Shown: in pieces, positions 41,800-53,384 of the stretch
Position numbering within the stretch: position 1 is the first letter of the stretch
How the letters are laid out: each line of letters begins with the position of its first letter
NCBI GenBank assembly: GCA_016490735.1
Contig: JAEMWC010000031.1
Span: forward strand, 1,326,001 to 1,390,000
Direction of reading: 5' to 3'
Length of the DNA stretch: 64,000 bases
Source of the DNA: Pachyseris speciosa
Taxonomy: Eukaryota; Cnidaria; Anthozoa; Scleractinia; Pachyseridae
Notes under the pieces: model-generated
Told to the model about the DNA's origin: nothing
The model's database searches: none
Seen by the model: the letters and a program-made list of their open reading frames with translations, nothing else
Made by a program: the position numbers and the translations under genes

Positions 41800-42640
41800 T
41801 TGGTAATTCGCGTCGACAATTAAAACCAAATCTCCAACGCTGGTATTGTGTGTGCTCTGATTCCACTTCCTTAGGGCAGTAATGACTGTAAAGGTATTCC
41901 TGTAACTATCGGGCCCAAAATTGATTGACAACGACTTGTGTCTTGCCCCATAGTTTCTTCAGGTTGTTGGAAATGCATTGTTAGCGAAAACAACACGAGA
42001 GGTGATGTGACGCTTCCAATTCAGGTATGTAAGAAATGACTTCAGCAAGAGGTATACTATTGACAAAAGAACCTGCGTTTCTGCAAATGCTGTTTCTGTG
42101 GCTACCATGGAGAACGGCTTTAAACTCTTTCTTACATGACTGGGCTAAATGCTCCCAAATGCCAGGAATCACTCACTCTACTTCTGAGTCACAAAATCAG
42201 CAGTTACTGATTGTTTCCAGTTCTCCAGGCTTCTCTTGAACTCTCGATCAACGCCAATGAAATTAGTACCATTGTTAGAGTATGTCAGAAGGTAGACCAC
42301 GCATTCTCAATGTATTCGTTAATGAATAGTTTTCCAATGATTTCTCAACCTAAATGTGTGCCGCTTTTTGACCAGACAGGTGACGAGAGATTGGTCTTCC
42401 TAAGGTACTGCAACTTGATTGGACATAGTTTCAGTATCAGTTTGTTGACGAAATCTCGTGAACACACCAACCAATGATTTCAGAGGGTCTTGTTCTCATT
42501 AAAAGCGTCCATGTGAGGAAATCCCATGATGTCGGCCTGCTGTATCGGATACTCGAAGAAACTTTCCAGGTTTCTGAGAGTGAAGAAACAATGTGACCCG
42601 GCAGGTACTATCCATGTGCAATGGAGTCTGACAAGTGTTG
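41800..42640 (-). mobile_element. BEL/Pao LTR-retrotransposon pol remnant (integrase region)
   Basis: The minus strand reads SNNGTNFIGVDREFKRSLEN (integrase core, the second Asp replaced by Asn), then GIWEHLAQSCKK, then RKWNQSTHNTSVGDLVLIVD. These are the order and texts of BEL/Pao integrase C-terminal regions. Many stops and frame changes; no LTRs seen. Confidence 0.5.
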
Positions 42641-43159
42641 CTCTCCTAACCATTTGACGCGCTCTTTCTACAGGTCATTCTCTGTGGTTTTGCTGTATCT
42701 GACGTTCAGCTGGGGGTTGCTTTCAATACATTTCTTCAACAAGCGTCTTTACGCCACAAATCTGTTGATTGGCAAAGCAGTGGCTGGTTCTTTTCAAATA
42801 AGACCAGCTTCGTTCCTCCCACGGTCGTTCTACTCAAGGCCCCAAACCCATTTCATCTTGTCTTGGGCGTTGCTCTTCGCTATCATTTTTGCATCCAAGT
42901 GATTCTGTTTTCCACCATGTTTTGACATGTTCGTTAATTCCTTCACGAGCGACTTGCACAAAGTACACATATACTTCACAATTGTGAACGGGGGAGACAG
43001 TGCTTTGTATTTATTAAATCTATTTATTTCCATATATTTCTTTTTATATTTGTACATACATACTAGATTCACCTATTTTATGTAGCCACTTGCCGTATGT
43101 TTTATTTCTTGTAAAACGTTGTTGTCATGTCTAATCGACTGGATGTAGATGTAGATGTA

Positions 43160-43520
43160 GATGTAGATGCTTAACCGCCGACTGTTCGCTGAGAGGGAGG
43201 TCGCGTGTTCAAACCCAGACCGGACCATAAACCAAGGTCTAATTGGTAAGATCATGCTGTCTGTATGCTCAACATCTATTTCAGTCTAGATCATCGCGTC
43301 ATGGGGCAGTGACGTTAAGCCGTTGGCCTTGTCTCCTTCAGCTCCACACGTAAAACTTGAAGGGGATGTAAAAGAACCCACACAGAGATCGAAACGATCA
43401 GGGAACGTAATTCTGTCCTCACACACATCCTAGGGTTGGGTGGAGGCTGGGCGTTCCCCAAGAGTCTCTGTTGGTCACGGAAACCTCATTGGAGGGCCTA
43501 TGCGTCACTTGGCGTGGAAG
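43160..43520 (+). mobile_element. SINE-like repeat with B-box, next to (GATGTA)n
   Basis: 'gtcgcgtgttcaaacccag' resembles a pol III B box, followed by 'gggcagtgacgttaagccgt' and 'ggggatgtaaaagaaccc', a block I have seen as a conserved central region in invertebrate SINEs. A (GATGTA)n hexanucleotide at 43143-43170 marks one side. Boundaries uncertain. Confidence 0.4.
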
Positions 43521-44400
43521 GAATGATAATGAGACAATGCTTGTCTTGATAACAAACTTGGCTAAGGAAATTTCGACTCACTGAAACTATATGTTTTCTT
43601 CGATTGAGGCTATAGTCTAAAAGTCATTGAAACCATAACAATACGGAACTCGCTTTCGACAAAAGCGATCGTAAAATCATTTGTCGCTTGTCATGACGCA
43701 CAGACCACCTACACAGAGTCTTCAGATACTTATACGAAATACTTCAAACTCTTGACAGACTACCTTAATCCAATTGTTAACAATCCCTAGTAGGTCCAAT
43801 CACTAGTGGGACCCAATGCATTCTGTTTACAGACTTTCACGAATCACGGATTGAAATGACCATAAACCCCAGCTTTCACCTTGTCTTGCATCAGAAACGA
43901 GGAGACAAGAGACGAGAGTCATACGACGTGGAAGTTGTTCATCGTGGCAGATGTAATAATAGTAACTAGTTTCGACTGTCACTGCTAGCGATTCATCAGG
44001 CATTGAGGTAGACTGGTGACGCAACACGATGGTATTGATTCTGTCATGCATTAGGGTGAAATCCCATCCTTTGCTGACGACAGGCTTTTTCACGAGGGTT
44101 TTTACTGAAGCGACTGTGACTCGAAAAAGCAGGGGCGAATCCAAGACAAGGAAGCCGACTGGAATAAACTACCGCCGATGCGAAAGTATCTAGGGGGGTC
44201 CGGGGGCATGCTCCACCGGGAAATTTTGAAATTTTAGTACTCGGACTGACGCGATTTTCAGTATTCTGAGGGGCAAATCAAAGCTTCTATGTGTTTTAAT
44301 GGCTGTAAGTTCAAGTCAACTTTTGCGTTAATTACAAAGAATATGCGAAAAAGATCGACAGTTATTAATGCGCTTTCCAGTTATATTCAGCTGTATATTT
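43520..44400. other. No gene recognised
   Basis: Only a 105-codon chance frame (43827-44144, minus) without motifs. Cyclase intron. Confidence 0.4.
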
Positions 44401-44880
44401 ACAAATCTATGTTATAGTACAATACAATACTTTACTTAAACACGTCACGTCTAGGAGCTATACAAGCTCGTTCGAAATACGTACGTGTATTCCTAAAATA
44501 TAAAAATTTACGTATGTTACAAAGTTAAAAATCTAAAACTTAAAAACTACTATGATCTAATATATATGAGTACTTTTAACTACAAAACCTACATAACTAT
44601 TAACTAAACATCAACACAAAGAATCATCTCAACATACAATAAAATCTGAAAACCTAGTAAAAATACTGGTGGGATAAAATGCGCAAAAAGTTAAAAGTAT
44701 AATTTTCTCAGTTCACTCTTGAAATGGGCGACATTGCTCGCCAGTTTCACTCTTGAAGGCAGACTGTTCCAGGGCTGTGCACAGATGCAATTAATGAGGG
44801 GAAAACAAATCATAAGTTGACATAACTGAAACTTCGTTTCACCGCACAAACTAACAGCCTTTGATCTCGTCAAGACAGCT
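44400..44880 (-). mobile_element. LINE 3' fragment
   Basis: The minus strand ends an ORF with PLINCICAQPWNSLPSRVKL then ASNVAHFKSELRKLYF, the end of a CR1/jockey-type ORF2, followed by an AT-rich 3' UTR. Confidence 0.55.
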
Positions 44881-45449
44881 TTTGCCGGTCTAGTTGGACT
44901 GGCAAAAGAACTGACAACATGGCAAGAAGTAGATGGAAATGACGCTAGACAGTGAGAATCACGAAATACCTAATAATCGCGAACCAAAATGCACCGGATC
45001 AAGCAGATGTGGTAATAAATGAGAAATTAATCCTAAAAGGTTTCAAGATCCCTTAACGGTCACTCTGTAATTCACAATGCTTGACCGTTGGGTCCGTCTG
45101 AAAGTCTGTTATTTTCACTCTGTTAATTTCAGACGTCCCGATGGTTGTCGAAGCGATACAATAGGAAATTTTGGAATTTTCACGAAACTAACAAATGTAG
45201 TTCACGTGTCCCGCATATCTCCAGAGACAAATCACGTGTCACGGGCATTGTGAATTCACGAACCACGTATCTCTTTTAGTTCCTTTCACGTTTCACGCAC
45301 CAATTTTTGCCCTCATCACGCGTCACGTATAAACCCTTTGCTACCCTCTGTTTAGGCTGTCATTCCGGAGCCCCTTCTTTTAAGGCGTAAAAACGCCTAA
45401 AAAGAACCTGTCCACTATTTAAACAACTTTAACACACAACCTTGAACCC

Positions 45450-45700
45450 ACGTGCACATATCAGAGAATATCAGAAGAATGAGATCCTCTGTATGCGCTA
45501 AGGTAACGCGATTTGTAAATAATTTAAATATTCCTCGTTGCCGCTTGGTAACTGGACAGCGTCGCTTTGCCTATATAGGCGTTAAAATCTGGAATGGGTT
45601 AAGCAACGATCTGAGGACTTTAACTAGTTTAGATACATTCAAACGGTGTATATTTAGAGAATTTTTAAGCAAAGTATGTTAATATATTCGTTCTTAATTC
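45450..45700 (+). mobile_element. LINE 3' fragment
   Basis: The plus strand reads RCRLVTGQRRFAYIGVKIWN then GLSNDLRTLTSLDTFKRCIF, another ORF2 C-terminus. Short and isolated. Confidence 0.55.
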
Positions 45701-45805
45701 TTATATTTAACTTAGCTGAAGATTATTTGTTTATTTGTTCTGCTTTGTTTTATTTAAAATTGCAATATTGGTGCTGAAACGTCCTTTAGGTAGCAACAAT
45801 ATGTA

Positions 45806-45866
45806 CTTATGTATGTACGTATGTACGTATGTATGTGTGTGTGTGTGTGTTTGTGTATGTATGTAA
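45806..45866. repeat. Microsatellite (TATG/TACG/TGTG)n
   Basis: 'tatgtatgtacgtatgtacg' then 'tgtgtgtgtgtgtgtttgtg'. Simple-sequence repeat. Confidence 0.8.
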
Positions 45867-46085
45867 GCCCATGGAAATGGTCCCAACGTTGTTTATACTC
45901 AGATCTGCTTGGGCTGTACACATTATAGCCCTGCTCAAGGATTGTTCCTGTTGGCACATAAAAGCCTAACCTTGCTTCTAGTTTGCTATCGTCAACAAAA
46001 CCACAGATTTCAACGTAAGGTTCTAAGATCAAACCCTGTCATCTAAATTCACCTTTTACATGAGAAAAGCTTTCAGATTACTTGC

Positions 46086-46157
46086 CTTAACAATATCGTT
46101 GGCAAATGACATCCTAAAAAGCCAGTCCAGTTTGATGTCGTCGTTTGCCAAAAGGTC
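46086..46157 (-). CDS. Receptor guanylate cyclase exon: kinase-homology, 24 codons, followed by a GC donor
   Basis: Encodes DLLANDDIKLDWLFRMSFAN then DIVK. It joins GSLQ upstream and GMIALHN downstream without a gap, matching the family text dil.n..i.ldwmf..s...DivkGm..lH. The downstream splice site reads AAG|GCAAGT, a GC-AG intron. Confidence 0.88.
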
Positions 46158-46265
46158 CTTAATGAAGATAAAGAGAAAGAAAATTTAGACATAGGAACAA
46201 GCATTTAACAGCAACAGAGTCACACAGTTTTGCATGATTCCAAAGACTCAAAAAGCTACAATTAC

Positions 46266-46370
46266 CTGAAGACTCCCCCTGTTGCAGAATGAAGAGATAA
46301 TGCACACATTTGGGGATTCGATGCACATCCCGACGTATGGATTAAGATTCTCATGTGATAAGTCGCGGAC
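46266..46370 (-). CDS. Receptor guanylate cyclase exon: kinase-homology N-lobe/hinge
   Basis: Encodes VRDLSHENLNPYVGMCIESP and NVCIISSFCNRGSLQ. The 'H.NL..fvG.c..pp..ci..ey..rGSLq' text is diagnostic for membrane guanylate cyclases. Acceptor ttctttgtag, donor gtaatt, phase 0 on both sides. Confidence 0.88.
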
Positions 46371-47010
46371 CTACAAAGAACAACAGCTGACCTTGAATGA
46401 AATGATGAAGAAGAAATGTGGTAAGAGATGGGATCACTGAGAAATTAACAAGTACAACTAGTAAGCAGCTTTCTAATGTTTTCAATTTGCATAAGTCTGA
46501 GTGCCCATGATCGTTTCTGTTTGTCATGTAACTTTAACGCGAGGTTTCCCCCACCCGGCTCTCACCCGCAGCTACAAAATTTCAAACTCTCGCTTTATGA
46601 CCGTGCGCTGTAAAGAAAAATGTTAAACCTTAACATTCAAAGACTAGGGGATTGGAACTAGATAGAGAAAGAAGGAAAATTTTTTAAACTTATCTGGAAA
46701 CATATGGGGACAGTTGTACAAAGCCCTCTTCTGTTAGCGTCATCTTTTATTAGCATGAGCTAGACAGTATAAAATGCTTTGATAACTAACAAGCCCCCCA
46801 ACCAAAGCAGAAATTCTCGTCACTGGTCGTTATGTTTTTCTTCATTCGTCTTGCAGTTAGTAGTAGCTGAGCGTAGTTTTCAGGGAAACTTTCAACCTGG
46901 AGTCCTCTTGATTACCCGTAACTGACCTCCAGATTTTGTGAATAACTGCCTCCAGCTCCTATACCTGCAACGCCAATGCATAAATGTCTACAACTGTAAA
47001 TCTTATGAAT

Positions 47011-47952
47011 TTGGCTTTGGGGTGTACCTGTTGAAAACAAAATTTCTATAGAAGACAAACTTCGATTTCTTTGACACTACAGCATCTTTTCGACGTACGA
47101 TCAAAGTTTATTTTCTCATTGGTTTCCAAGCAACAGCTGTTACCATAGCGACGGTAACCATGGTCGCTCATTTTGAAAAGGTCAGTTATCGAGAAATCCA
47201 GTCAGACACTTCATATCGAAACTTGAAGAGTATAAACTACTCAAGTAGCACAACTTGTAGGCCGGCTTAGAAAAAATCTGTAATTAAGAGCGTTTTCAAG
47301 TAAATTGCAAATTACTTTTAAAGGCCGGTTTTGCTCATTTCCACATTTTCTCTGTTCAAGGAATTATCATAGTTATAAAGCATTTCAACTTACATTGAGC
47401 CTTCTAGGTGGCTGAGATTTTAAAATATTTAAGGACGAAAATGGCTAAATGTATGCAAATTACGAGCTTTGTGACTTGTCTGTGCTTTCAATTTCGCCAT
47501 TTTCAAACTGAAATATTTCACAATAACAGCTACCTAGGAGGCTCAATGAGAACTGAAAATGTTTTGCTACCATGATAATTCCTTGAACAGAGAAAAAAGT
47601 GTAAAAGTTTAATATTTCCTTTTAAAGCTTGAAGAAAAACTCGGGCCTTTAAAACTTTATTGCAATTTACTAGAAAACGCTTTTACAGAATTGTTTCTAA
47701 TTTGGCCTACAAACTGTGGAACTTGAATAGTTTACACTCCTTAAGTTTCGCCATGAAGTGTCAGACTGGATTTCGAGATAATTGACCTTTTTCAGAGTGA
47801 GCGACCATCGCTATGGTAACAGCTGTTGCTTGGAAACCAATACGAAAATAAACAACTGTGATCATACGTCGAAAAGATGTTGTAGTGTCAAAGAAATCGA
47901 AGCTTGTCTTCAGTAGGAAATTTTGATTTAAACAGGTACACTCCAAAGCCAA
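47011..47952. repeat. Large foldback element, about 0.94 kb
   Basis: The outer 'ttggctttggggtgtacctg' is mirrored by 'caggtacactccaaagccaa'. Imperfect arms of several hundred bases share inverted 'ttggtttccaagcaacagct', 'cgacgta.gatcaaag' and 'aaggaattatca.ggtagc' style texts. No ORF of note. Lies in a cyclase intron. Confidence 0.75.
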
Positions 47953-48107
47953 AAACCTGATTCGATATTTTTTGGCGCACTTGTCAATTAGTCACACCTA
48001 CTATTTCATTTTTAAATCTTGTGCGGCCTCATTGACTCTTCTGTACTCTTTATCTGGATACGAACATAGTTTGAAAAAATACGCAGGTTTATCATTTAAA
48101 TATTCAC

Positions 48108-48185
48108 CTGTTTCATCTCTACGAAAACGTCTCTCGTTAACTCTATGTTGTATTTTCTTAACCTCTTGAGCGCCACCAGTTCAGC
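48108..48185 (-). CDS. Receptor guanylate cyclase exon: kinase-homology beta-3/alpha-C
   Basis: Encodes AELVALKRLRKYNIELTR followed by DVFVEMKQ. VALK carries the lysine equivalent to the ATP-contact lysine of kinases, retained in many membrane cyclases. Acceptor ctgtttcag, donor gtgaat. A truncated LINE derivative starts about 10 bases upstream of the acceptor's polypyrimidine stretch. Confidence 0.85.
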
Positions 48186-48190
48186 CTGAA

Positions 48191-48697
48191 ACAGATTGGG
48201 AACAACTGATTACCATCTTTCTTTTTAGACGATAAGACCCGTTTCTTCACTTTTCTTAACTCGTTATACCTATTGTCTACAAAGCTTTGGAATTTTAAGA
48301 TTAATTATTATTGCGCTTTTTCTGCTTACAACTCAATGTTGCTTGCTTTTCCCGCTAATTAACCTCCCCTGTTAATCTCTCAGATCCTCCCCTGTTAATT
48401 AACGTGAGTATATCCACCAAGATACGAAATTTCCTAATACTTAGGGGACTTATCATGACTTATTTCATTTTAGGGTTCTTTTGCAAAGGGAGCTTGATAT
48501 TTCTGGTTTGTTTTTGTTCCTCTTAGTTTATTTTTTATTTTATTTTTCTTATTTCTTATTTTATTTATTTTTTTATTTATTTCTTATTATTTCGTACCTT
48601 GTAACGTCCAACGTCTGAGAGATTGACGTTTATCTCACCCCCGCATCCCATGCTACTGATGAATGACCGAGGCCCAGTTCTCACCTGAAGAAGAAGG
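48191..48697 (-). repeat. Direct-repeat copy A of a deleted Tx1-LINE derivative
   Basis: Nearly identical over about 500 bases to 52929-53384. Both begin with LINE coding text (KKEDGNQL on the minus strand), cross the same junction ('ttttaagattaattattatt') and end 'cacctgaagaagaagggtt'. The identical junction means both come from one already-deleted master copy. Confidence 0.75.
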
Positions 48698-49195
48698 GTT
48701 AACTTAAGGAAAGCAACCTTCCTAACTCTAACTTAACAGAGCTCATCAGAACAATTATACGCTCTCGCACTTTGTAATTAGAAGTTTGTATCCTGTGTTT
48801 TAGTATATATTAAGGCAGATATCCTTAATCGACCTTGCCGTGTCGATTGCATCCCTTACCGAAACATTTTTGGCGGTATTATCATATGCCTGCGCGCGTT
48901 TTCATTGTGAAACTATTGAGAAAATCCCTGTATGAGGGCCGTACGCCTTACCGCGAGCAGGGCCGGAAAAAGCCGTACGGCCCAGTTAGGAACACGAAAG
49001 GCCCGAGCGATACGAATTTAGAGGATTTTCGTTGCGTCAAAACATGTAATTGATTTTACAACCAGAAAACAAATACAAACAATATATTGGATCAATTTTC
49101 TGTGCAAATTTGTCGATTTTTTTGTAACAAACTTCATCTTCTACGTGCTCATGAAGAGTCTAAAGAGGCCATATGATAAAACACTTATTGACTGA

Positions 49196-49303
49196 GTCAG
49201 GTCGCGCCGGACGGGAAAATATTTGGTTCTCGGTCATGACGCACGGACCGAGCGCAGCGAGGTCCGTGCGGCATGACCTCGAGCCAAATATTTTCCCGTC
49301 TGA
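49196..49303. repeat. Foldback palindrome around a GC-rich centre
   Basis: Arms 'acgggaaaatatttgg' / 'ccaaatattttcccgt' and 'catgacgcacggacc' / 'ggtccgtgcggcatga'. MITE-like; no coding content. Confidence 0.75.
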
Positions 49304-49741
49304 CCCTTCCACTTATATTGCATGTGGAGGTTCCAGTGACCACACCTTTAGGTTACACATCAGTCGGCTCACTCATCACAGGCAGTGGTTGCGTTTGAAA
49401 GTGGAGCTGTGAGCTTGTTTATAGTTTTTTGTTTTTGGTTTTGCCATGAATTTTGTTGAAACTGTTAAACGGATGTTGAAACCGTTTAAACTACTTTGAC
49501 ACAATATCGTTTTTGTTTTAAACATTTGTCCAACATCGGTTTAATTTTTGCTAAATCAGTGTCAGCCAAATGTTGAAAACGTTTGAACAAACCGTTTGTC
49601 TAGTTTGTACTAACTTGATGTAAATATGAAGTTGAAAAATGGCTGGTGTGACATTCAAACATATACGCCCACACGAAAACAGCGGTATAGCCTTATTAAT
49701 ATCCTTCCTTCCAGGTAAAATGGTCGCAGTAAAGTACTAAC

Positions 49742-49838
49742 TTTGCTTGACATTCGGCTACCAGGGCTGCATAAGATGATGTCACTGTAATCAATAATCC
49801 ACGATGTTGTCAGAAGATCCCTCTCATAAGCCTTTTTT
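49742..49838 (-). CDS. Receptor guanylate cyclase exon: juxtamembrane and start of kinase-homology domain
   Basis: Encodes KKAYERDLLTTSWIIDYSDI followed by ILCSPGSRMSSK. The tryptophan-containing W.IDY.DI is the conserved entry to the kinase-homology domain of membrane guanylate cyclases. Acceptor tttttcaag, donor gttagt, leaving phase 0, which fits the next exon. The usual glycine-loop text between SRMSSK and the VALK exon was not found, so a short phase 0-0 exon between 48.7 and 49.7 kb may have been missed or lost. Confidence 0.8.
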
Positions 49839-50278
49839 CTTGAAAAAGAAGAGGATGGGCGTTATATCATCTAAATACTAAAGGGGGCGTCAAAAGAACA
49901 ATCTAACGGAGTAAATCGAACTGAACAAACCCAAGTTTCAGGTCAAAGCCATTTAAGGAGTCACAGCTTTCGGGTTTACTACTTGTTCAACTTTCTTCAT
50001 TGTAAATGTTTTTTTTGCATATTTTTAGCACACTTAAAAGTTAATGAGAACACTAACTAAGTTAATCACCTTTATATAAGCAACGCTCATATTCAAGTGG
50101 ATTTAGTAACGCTGAAGCACCGTGTTTATTGCATCCATTTCACTGAATTATTCCTTTCAGTTTGCCTGTACACTGTTTTACTGTTTTCCCTCTGCCTTCC
50201 TTCGGTAATCTGACGCGTGCATCGAATAGTAAAGAACGCGCAGTTTTTTTGCCCTGTTCTTAGTAAAACTTGTGTAGC

Positions 50279-50702
50279 AGTAGTATAGTAGGGACCGTTT
50301 AGGCCGTTTTTTTGCTGTGGGTTCTCATTAAATTGCTGTGGAATACATTAACTTCGATGACATCATGAATAGACAGCCACACGCGTGTTCCATTACCTTA
50401 ACTTCACGCGTGTACCCTCACGCACTATGTTCATTGGAATTATCCTTTTTTTGGCCTAGTTGATGCCTAGTTTGGCCTAGTAGCCCAGTTAAATCATTAA
50501 TATTCAAACTGCCCAGGTAAAATTGCGTTCCTGCATACTAATAAAGGGATAGGCATACTAATGAGCGTCACTCTAATACGATGGCAACAACAGATTTGCC
50601 TAGACTTTCCCGGGCTCCTTTAACCCTGATTGGTTTATTGAGAACTCTATGATATTTCCAAAATAAAAAAACGCGCTTTTCGTTGGTAGCGTCAATCTTG
50701 TT
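50279..50702 (+). repeat. Polinton-2 left terminal inverted repeat
   Basis: Matches the reverse complement of 56352-56770, including 'gcctagttgatgcctagttt', 'acgcgtgtaccctcacgcac' and 'cgttggtagcgtcaatcttg'. Confidence 0.9.
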
Positions 50703-51249
50703 GGTTCAAGTGGTGGCGCTTGGCCTGGAGTCGGTTCTATCTTTATTGGTTGCACTGTTGGTAAATGGTTTTCCATTGCCTCGTTAGAAATGTGATTCCG
50801 CCCTTGTGGTTGAGGCAGAATTGTTGTTTCAGATGTTAAGGAATTGAGCTGGTGTTTATATGTTAAAAACTTGTTTTGCAACTGCATGTACTGCTTCGCT
50901 CTTTCGTCGTCTCCAAGGTTTGTACGATACAGAACGTTATCCATATTATTTTGAATGCGCTGCATCTCCGGAATTACCGGGGGAACCATCTGGGTTTGCT
51001 GTTTGAGATACTGGAGCAGTTCCTGGGAAATGTTACTCTCTTTGATCTCTTTGTGGAATCTTTCTTCGCCAGGCAATACAGTTGCTCGCAATCTGCAACT
51101 ATATGGAGTCGTCGGCTTGAGATCAACAAAAAGATACCCAAATGGTCTTCGCACCGCTTCTTCGTACTCTTTTAAAAACAAAGCAGTTTGTCTTGGGTAC
51201 ATTTGTTCGGCTAAAGTCAAAATGTGCAGTTTATCTCGAGGATTCTTTT

Positions 51250-53384
51250 TTGTGTGTGTGTGTGTGTCCACAAATTATTATTTTATTTTTTTCCTGAGCT
51301 TTATTGACAAACACACAATATAGATTACAATACAGAGAATTACAAATATCAGATAGTAGGGACTACACTCAAGCTACACTGAACTGGGGTTAAGGTTAAT
51401 GATTCAAGGTGTTCTATTTACAAAAATATATATATATATTAACACGTCTAGACTGCACGATCTCTTATTCGTTATAATATTTTACTTGTGACTTATTCTT
51501 ATAAATTAAGTAAGTGTTACCGAAGCAACTTTTCAGGATGGAATCTAGAATAGAACTTCACTTCTAACGATATCTTATTTTGTGCTAATTTTTGCGTGTA
51601 CAGATAATATTTAGCAAAGAGGAGAGTACAGTTTAATTCCCGTATTATTGGATCGGTCTTGAAGGGGGCTTTGCAGAAGAGAATTTCAGTTGGAGATAGC
51701 GAGAGAGAGGCAACATTTTCTGCATTAAACCATTTAATAACTTCCGAGTAAAATTCTTTACACCAGTGACAGTCACAAAAGGTATGGATAATAGAATCAT
51801 TCTCCCGGCAGCAGATGCAAAGCGTGTTATTATCGCTTGACAAATACTTTACACTGCTGAAAAAAGTATCAATCTCGGTGGCATGTGACTGTAAATCTCT
51901 CTGCCATTTTTCAATCCCCTTCAATGTGTGTTTGTACTGTGGATTTTTTATCAGAAGCCAGTAATAATCACTGTTTCTCATTTTAAGCAAATTTATAGTA
52001 ATATCAGTAGTTACTTGGAACTCGTTCGCTGAAAAAAAAGGTGGATTTGTCAATTAGTTTTGCTCTTGCCCTATCAATAAGAGACTTTGGGATTGCCGAT
52101 ACTACCTGTATGTGAGTTACGAAATTGCAATTTAAATCGTATTTTCGAACGAACTCTGCGTGAGAGAGGAGCTTCCCATCCGCTCTCAGAAGATCTTGAA
52201 TAAGAGTAACATTCCTATTAAACCAGCTCTCACAGAAAATTGTTCGACCGTTTATGCGAATTTGTTTGTTATTGAATATAATCAATTCCTGGTCACTGTC
52301 TTGGGAATTGTAAGAGGATTTAAGTTCAGTGAAATAAAGTAACAATAACTTGTAAAAGTTTGGGAAATGTGCCTCCTCAAGAAATTTTTGGTCATAATTA
52401 CAGCGCAACAAAAATTTTAACCCACCGTATTACCGAATTACCTTCCAGGATTCACTCCTTTGGTCCTTTATTAAGAATCTCGAGATCCAAGCTAGTTTGA
52501 ACGATTTAGACATGGTATCCACGCTGGGTGCACGTAAGCCCCCTTGGTTATAGTCTAGAAACATAACTTTACGCTTTATTTATTTATTTTATTAGCTTCG
52601 CCAGAGACCTAGCAGGGACACTACAACAGCTTGCGCTTGATTTTGTCCTTTTTTTTTTCCAAATGAATTTAAATATTTCAGACTCAGCGGCCTTAATGTA
52701 ATCTTTAGGAATGTCAAGAATTGAAATCGGGTGTACGAGCTGCGAGATAGCTAAGCTTTTTGTAATAAGACATCTTCTGAACAGTGTAAGATTTCGAGAC
52801 TGCCAGATATCATGAACAGTTTCAATTTTTTGCAATTTTTCCTTAAAATTATAATGGCCATTTTTTTGTATGTCATATATAATTGGACTCTCCGGCCATT
52901 TAAATTCGAAAGGTTTTTCTTTAGAATAAAACAACTGATTACCATCTTCCTTTTTAGACGATAAGACCCGTTTCTTCACTTTTCTTAACTCGTTATACCT
53001 ATTGTCTACAAAGCTTTGAATTTTAAGATTAATTATTATTGCACTTTTTCTGTTTACAACTCAATGTTGCTTGCTTTTCCCGCTAATTAACCTCCCCTGT
53101 TAATCTCTCAGATCCTCCCCTGTTAATTAACGTGAGTATATACACCAAGTTACATTATTTCCTAATACTTAGGGGACTTATCATGACTTATTTCATTTTA
53201 GGGTTCTTTTGCAAAGGGAGCTTGATATTTCTGGTTTGTTTTTGTTCCTCTTAGTTTATTTCTTTATTATTTCGTACCCTGTAACGTCCAACGTCTGAGA
53301 GATTGACGTTTATCTCAGCCCCGCATCCCATGTTACTGATGAATGACCCAGGCCCAGTTCACACCTGAAGAAGAAGGGTTTTTA
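51250..53384 (-). mobile_element. Internally deleted Tx1/L1-like LINE inserted in the Polinton-2 ATPase
   Basis: Minus-strand coding pieces: NFKEKLQKIETVHDIWQSRN, IFKFIWKKKR, NLLKMRNSDYYWLL and a terminal zinc knuckle CICCRENDSIIHTFCDCHWC. The low-coordinate end is a (CA)n-containing tail (51250-51275). Its high-coordinate end is the repeat shared with 48191-48697. Only about 2.1 kb long, lacking endonuclease and the polymerase active site. Confidence 0.75.
51517..52979 (-). pseudogene. Tx1/L1-like ORF2 C-terminal pieces
   Basis: Three frames (52979-52584, 52411-52004, 52053-51517) cover the region after the reverse-transcriptase core. RRCLITKSLAISQLVHPISI and IRINGRTIFCESWFNRNVTL are Tx1-like. 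Broken by frameshifts. Confidence 0.7.

Noticed and set aside
45754..46032. 92-codon minus-strand ORF just downstream of a cyclase exon
   Set aside because: Runs into a simple repeat; no cyclase family text and no splice logic.
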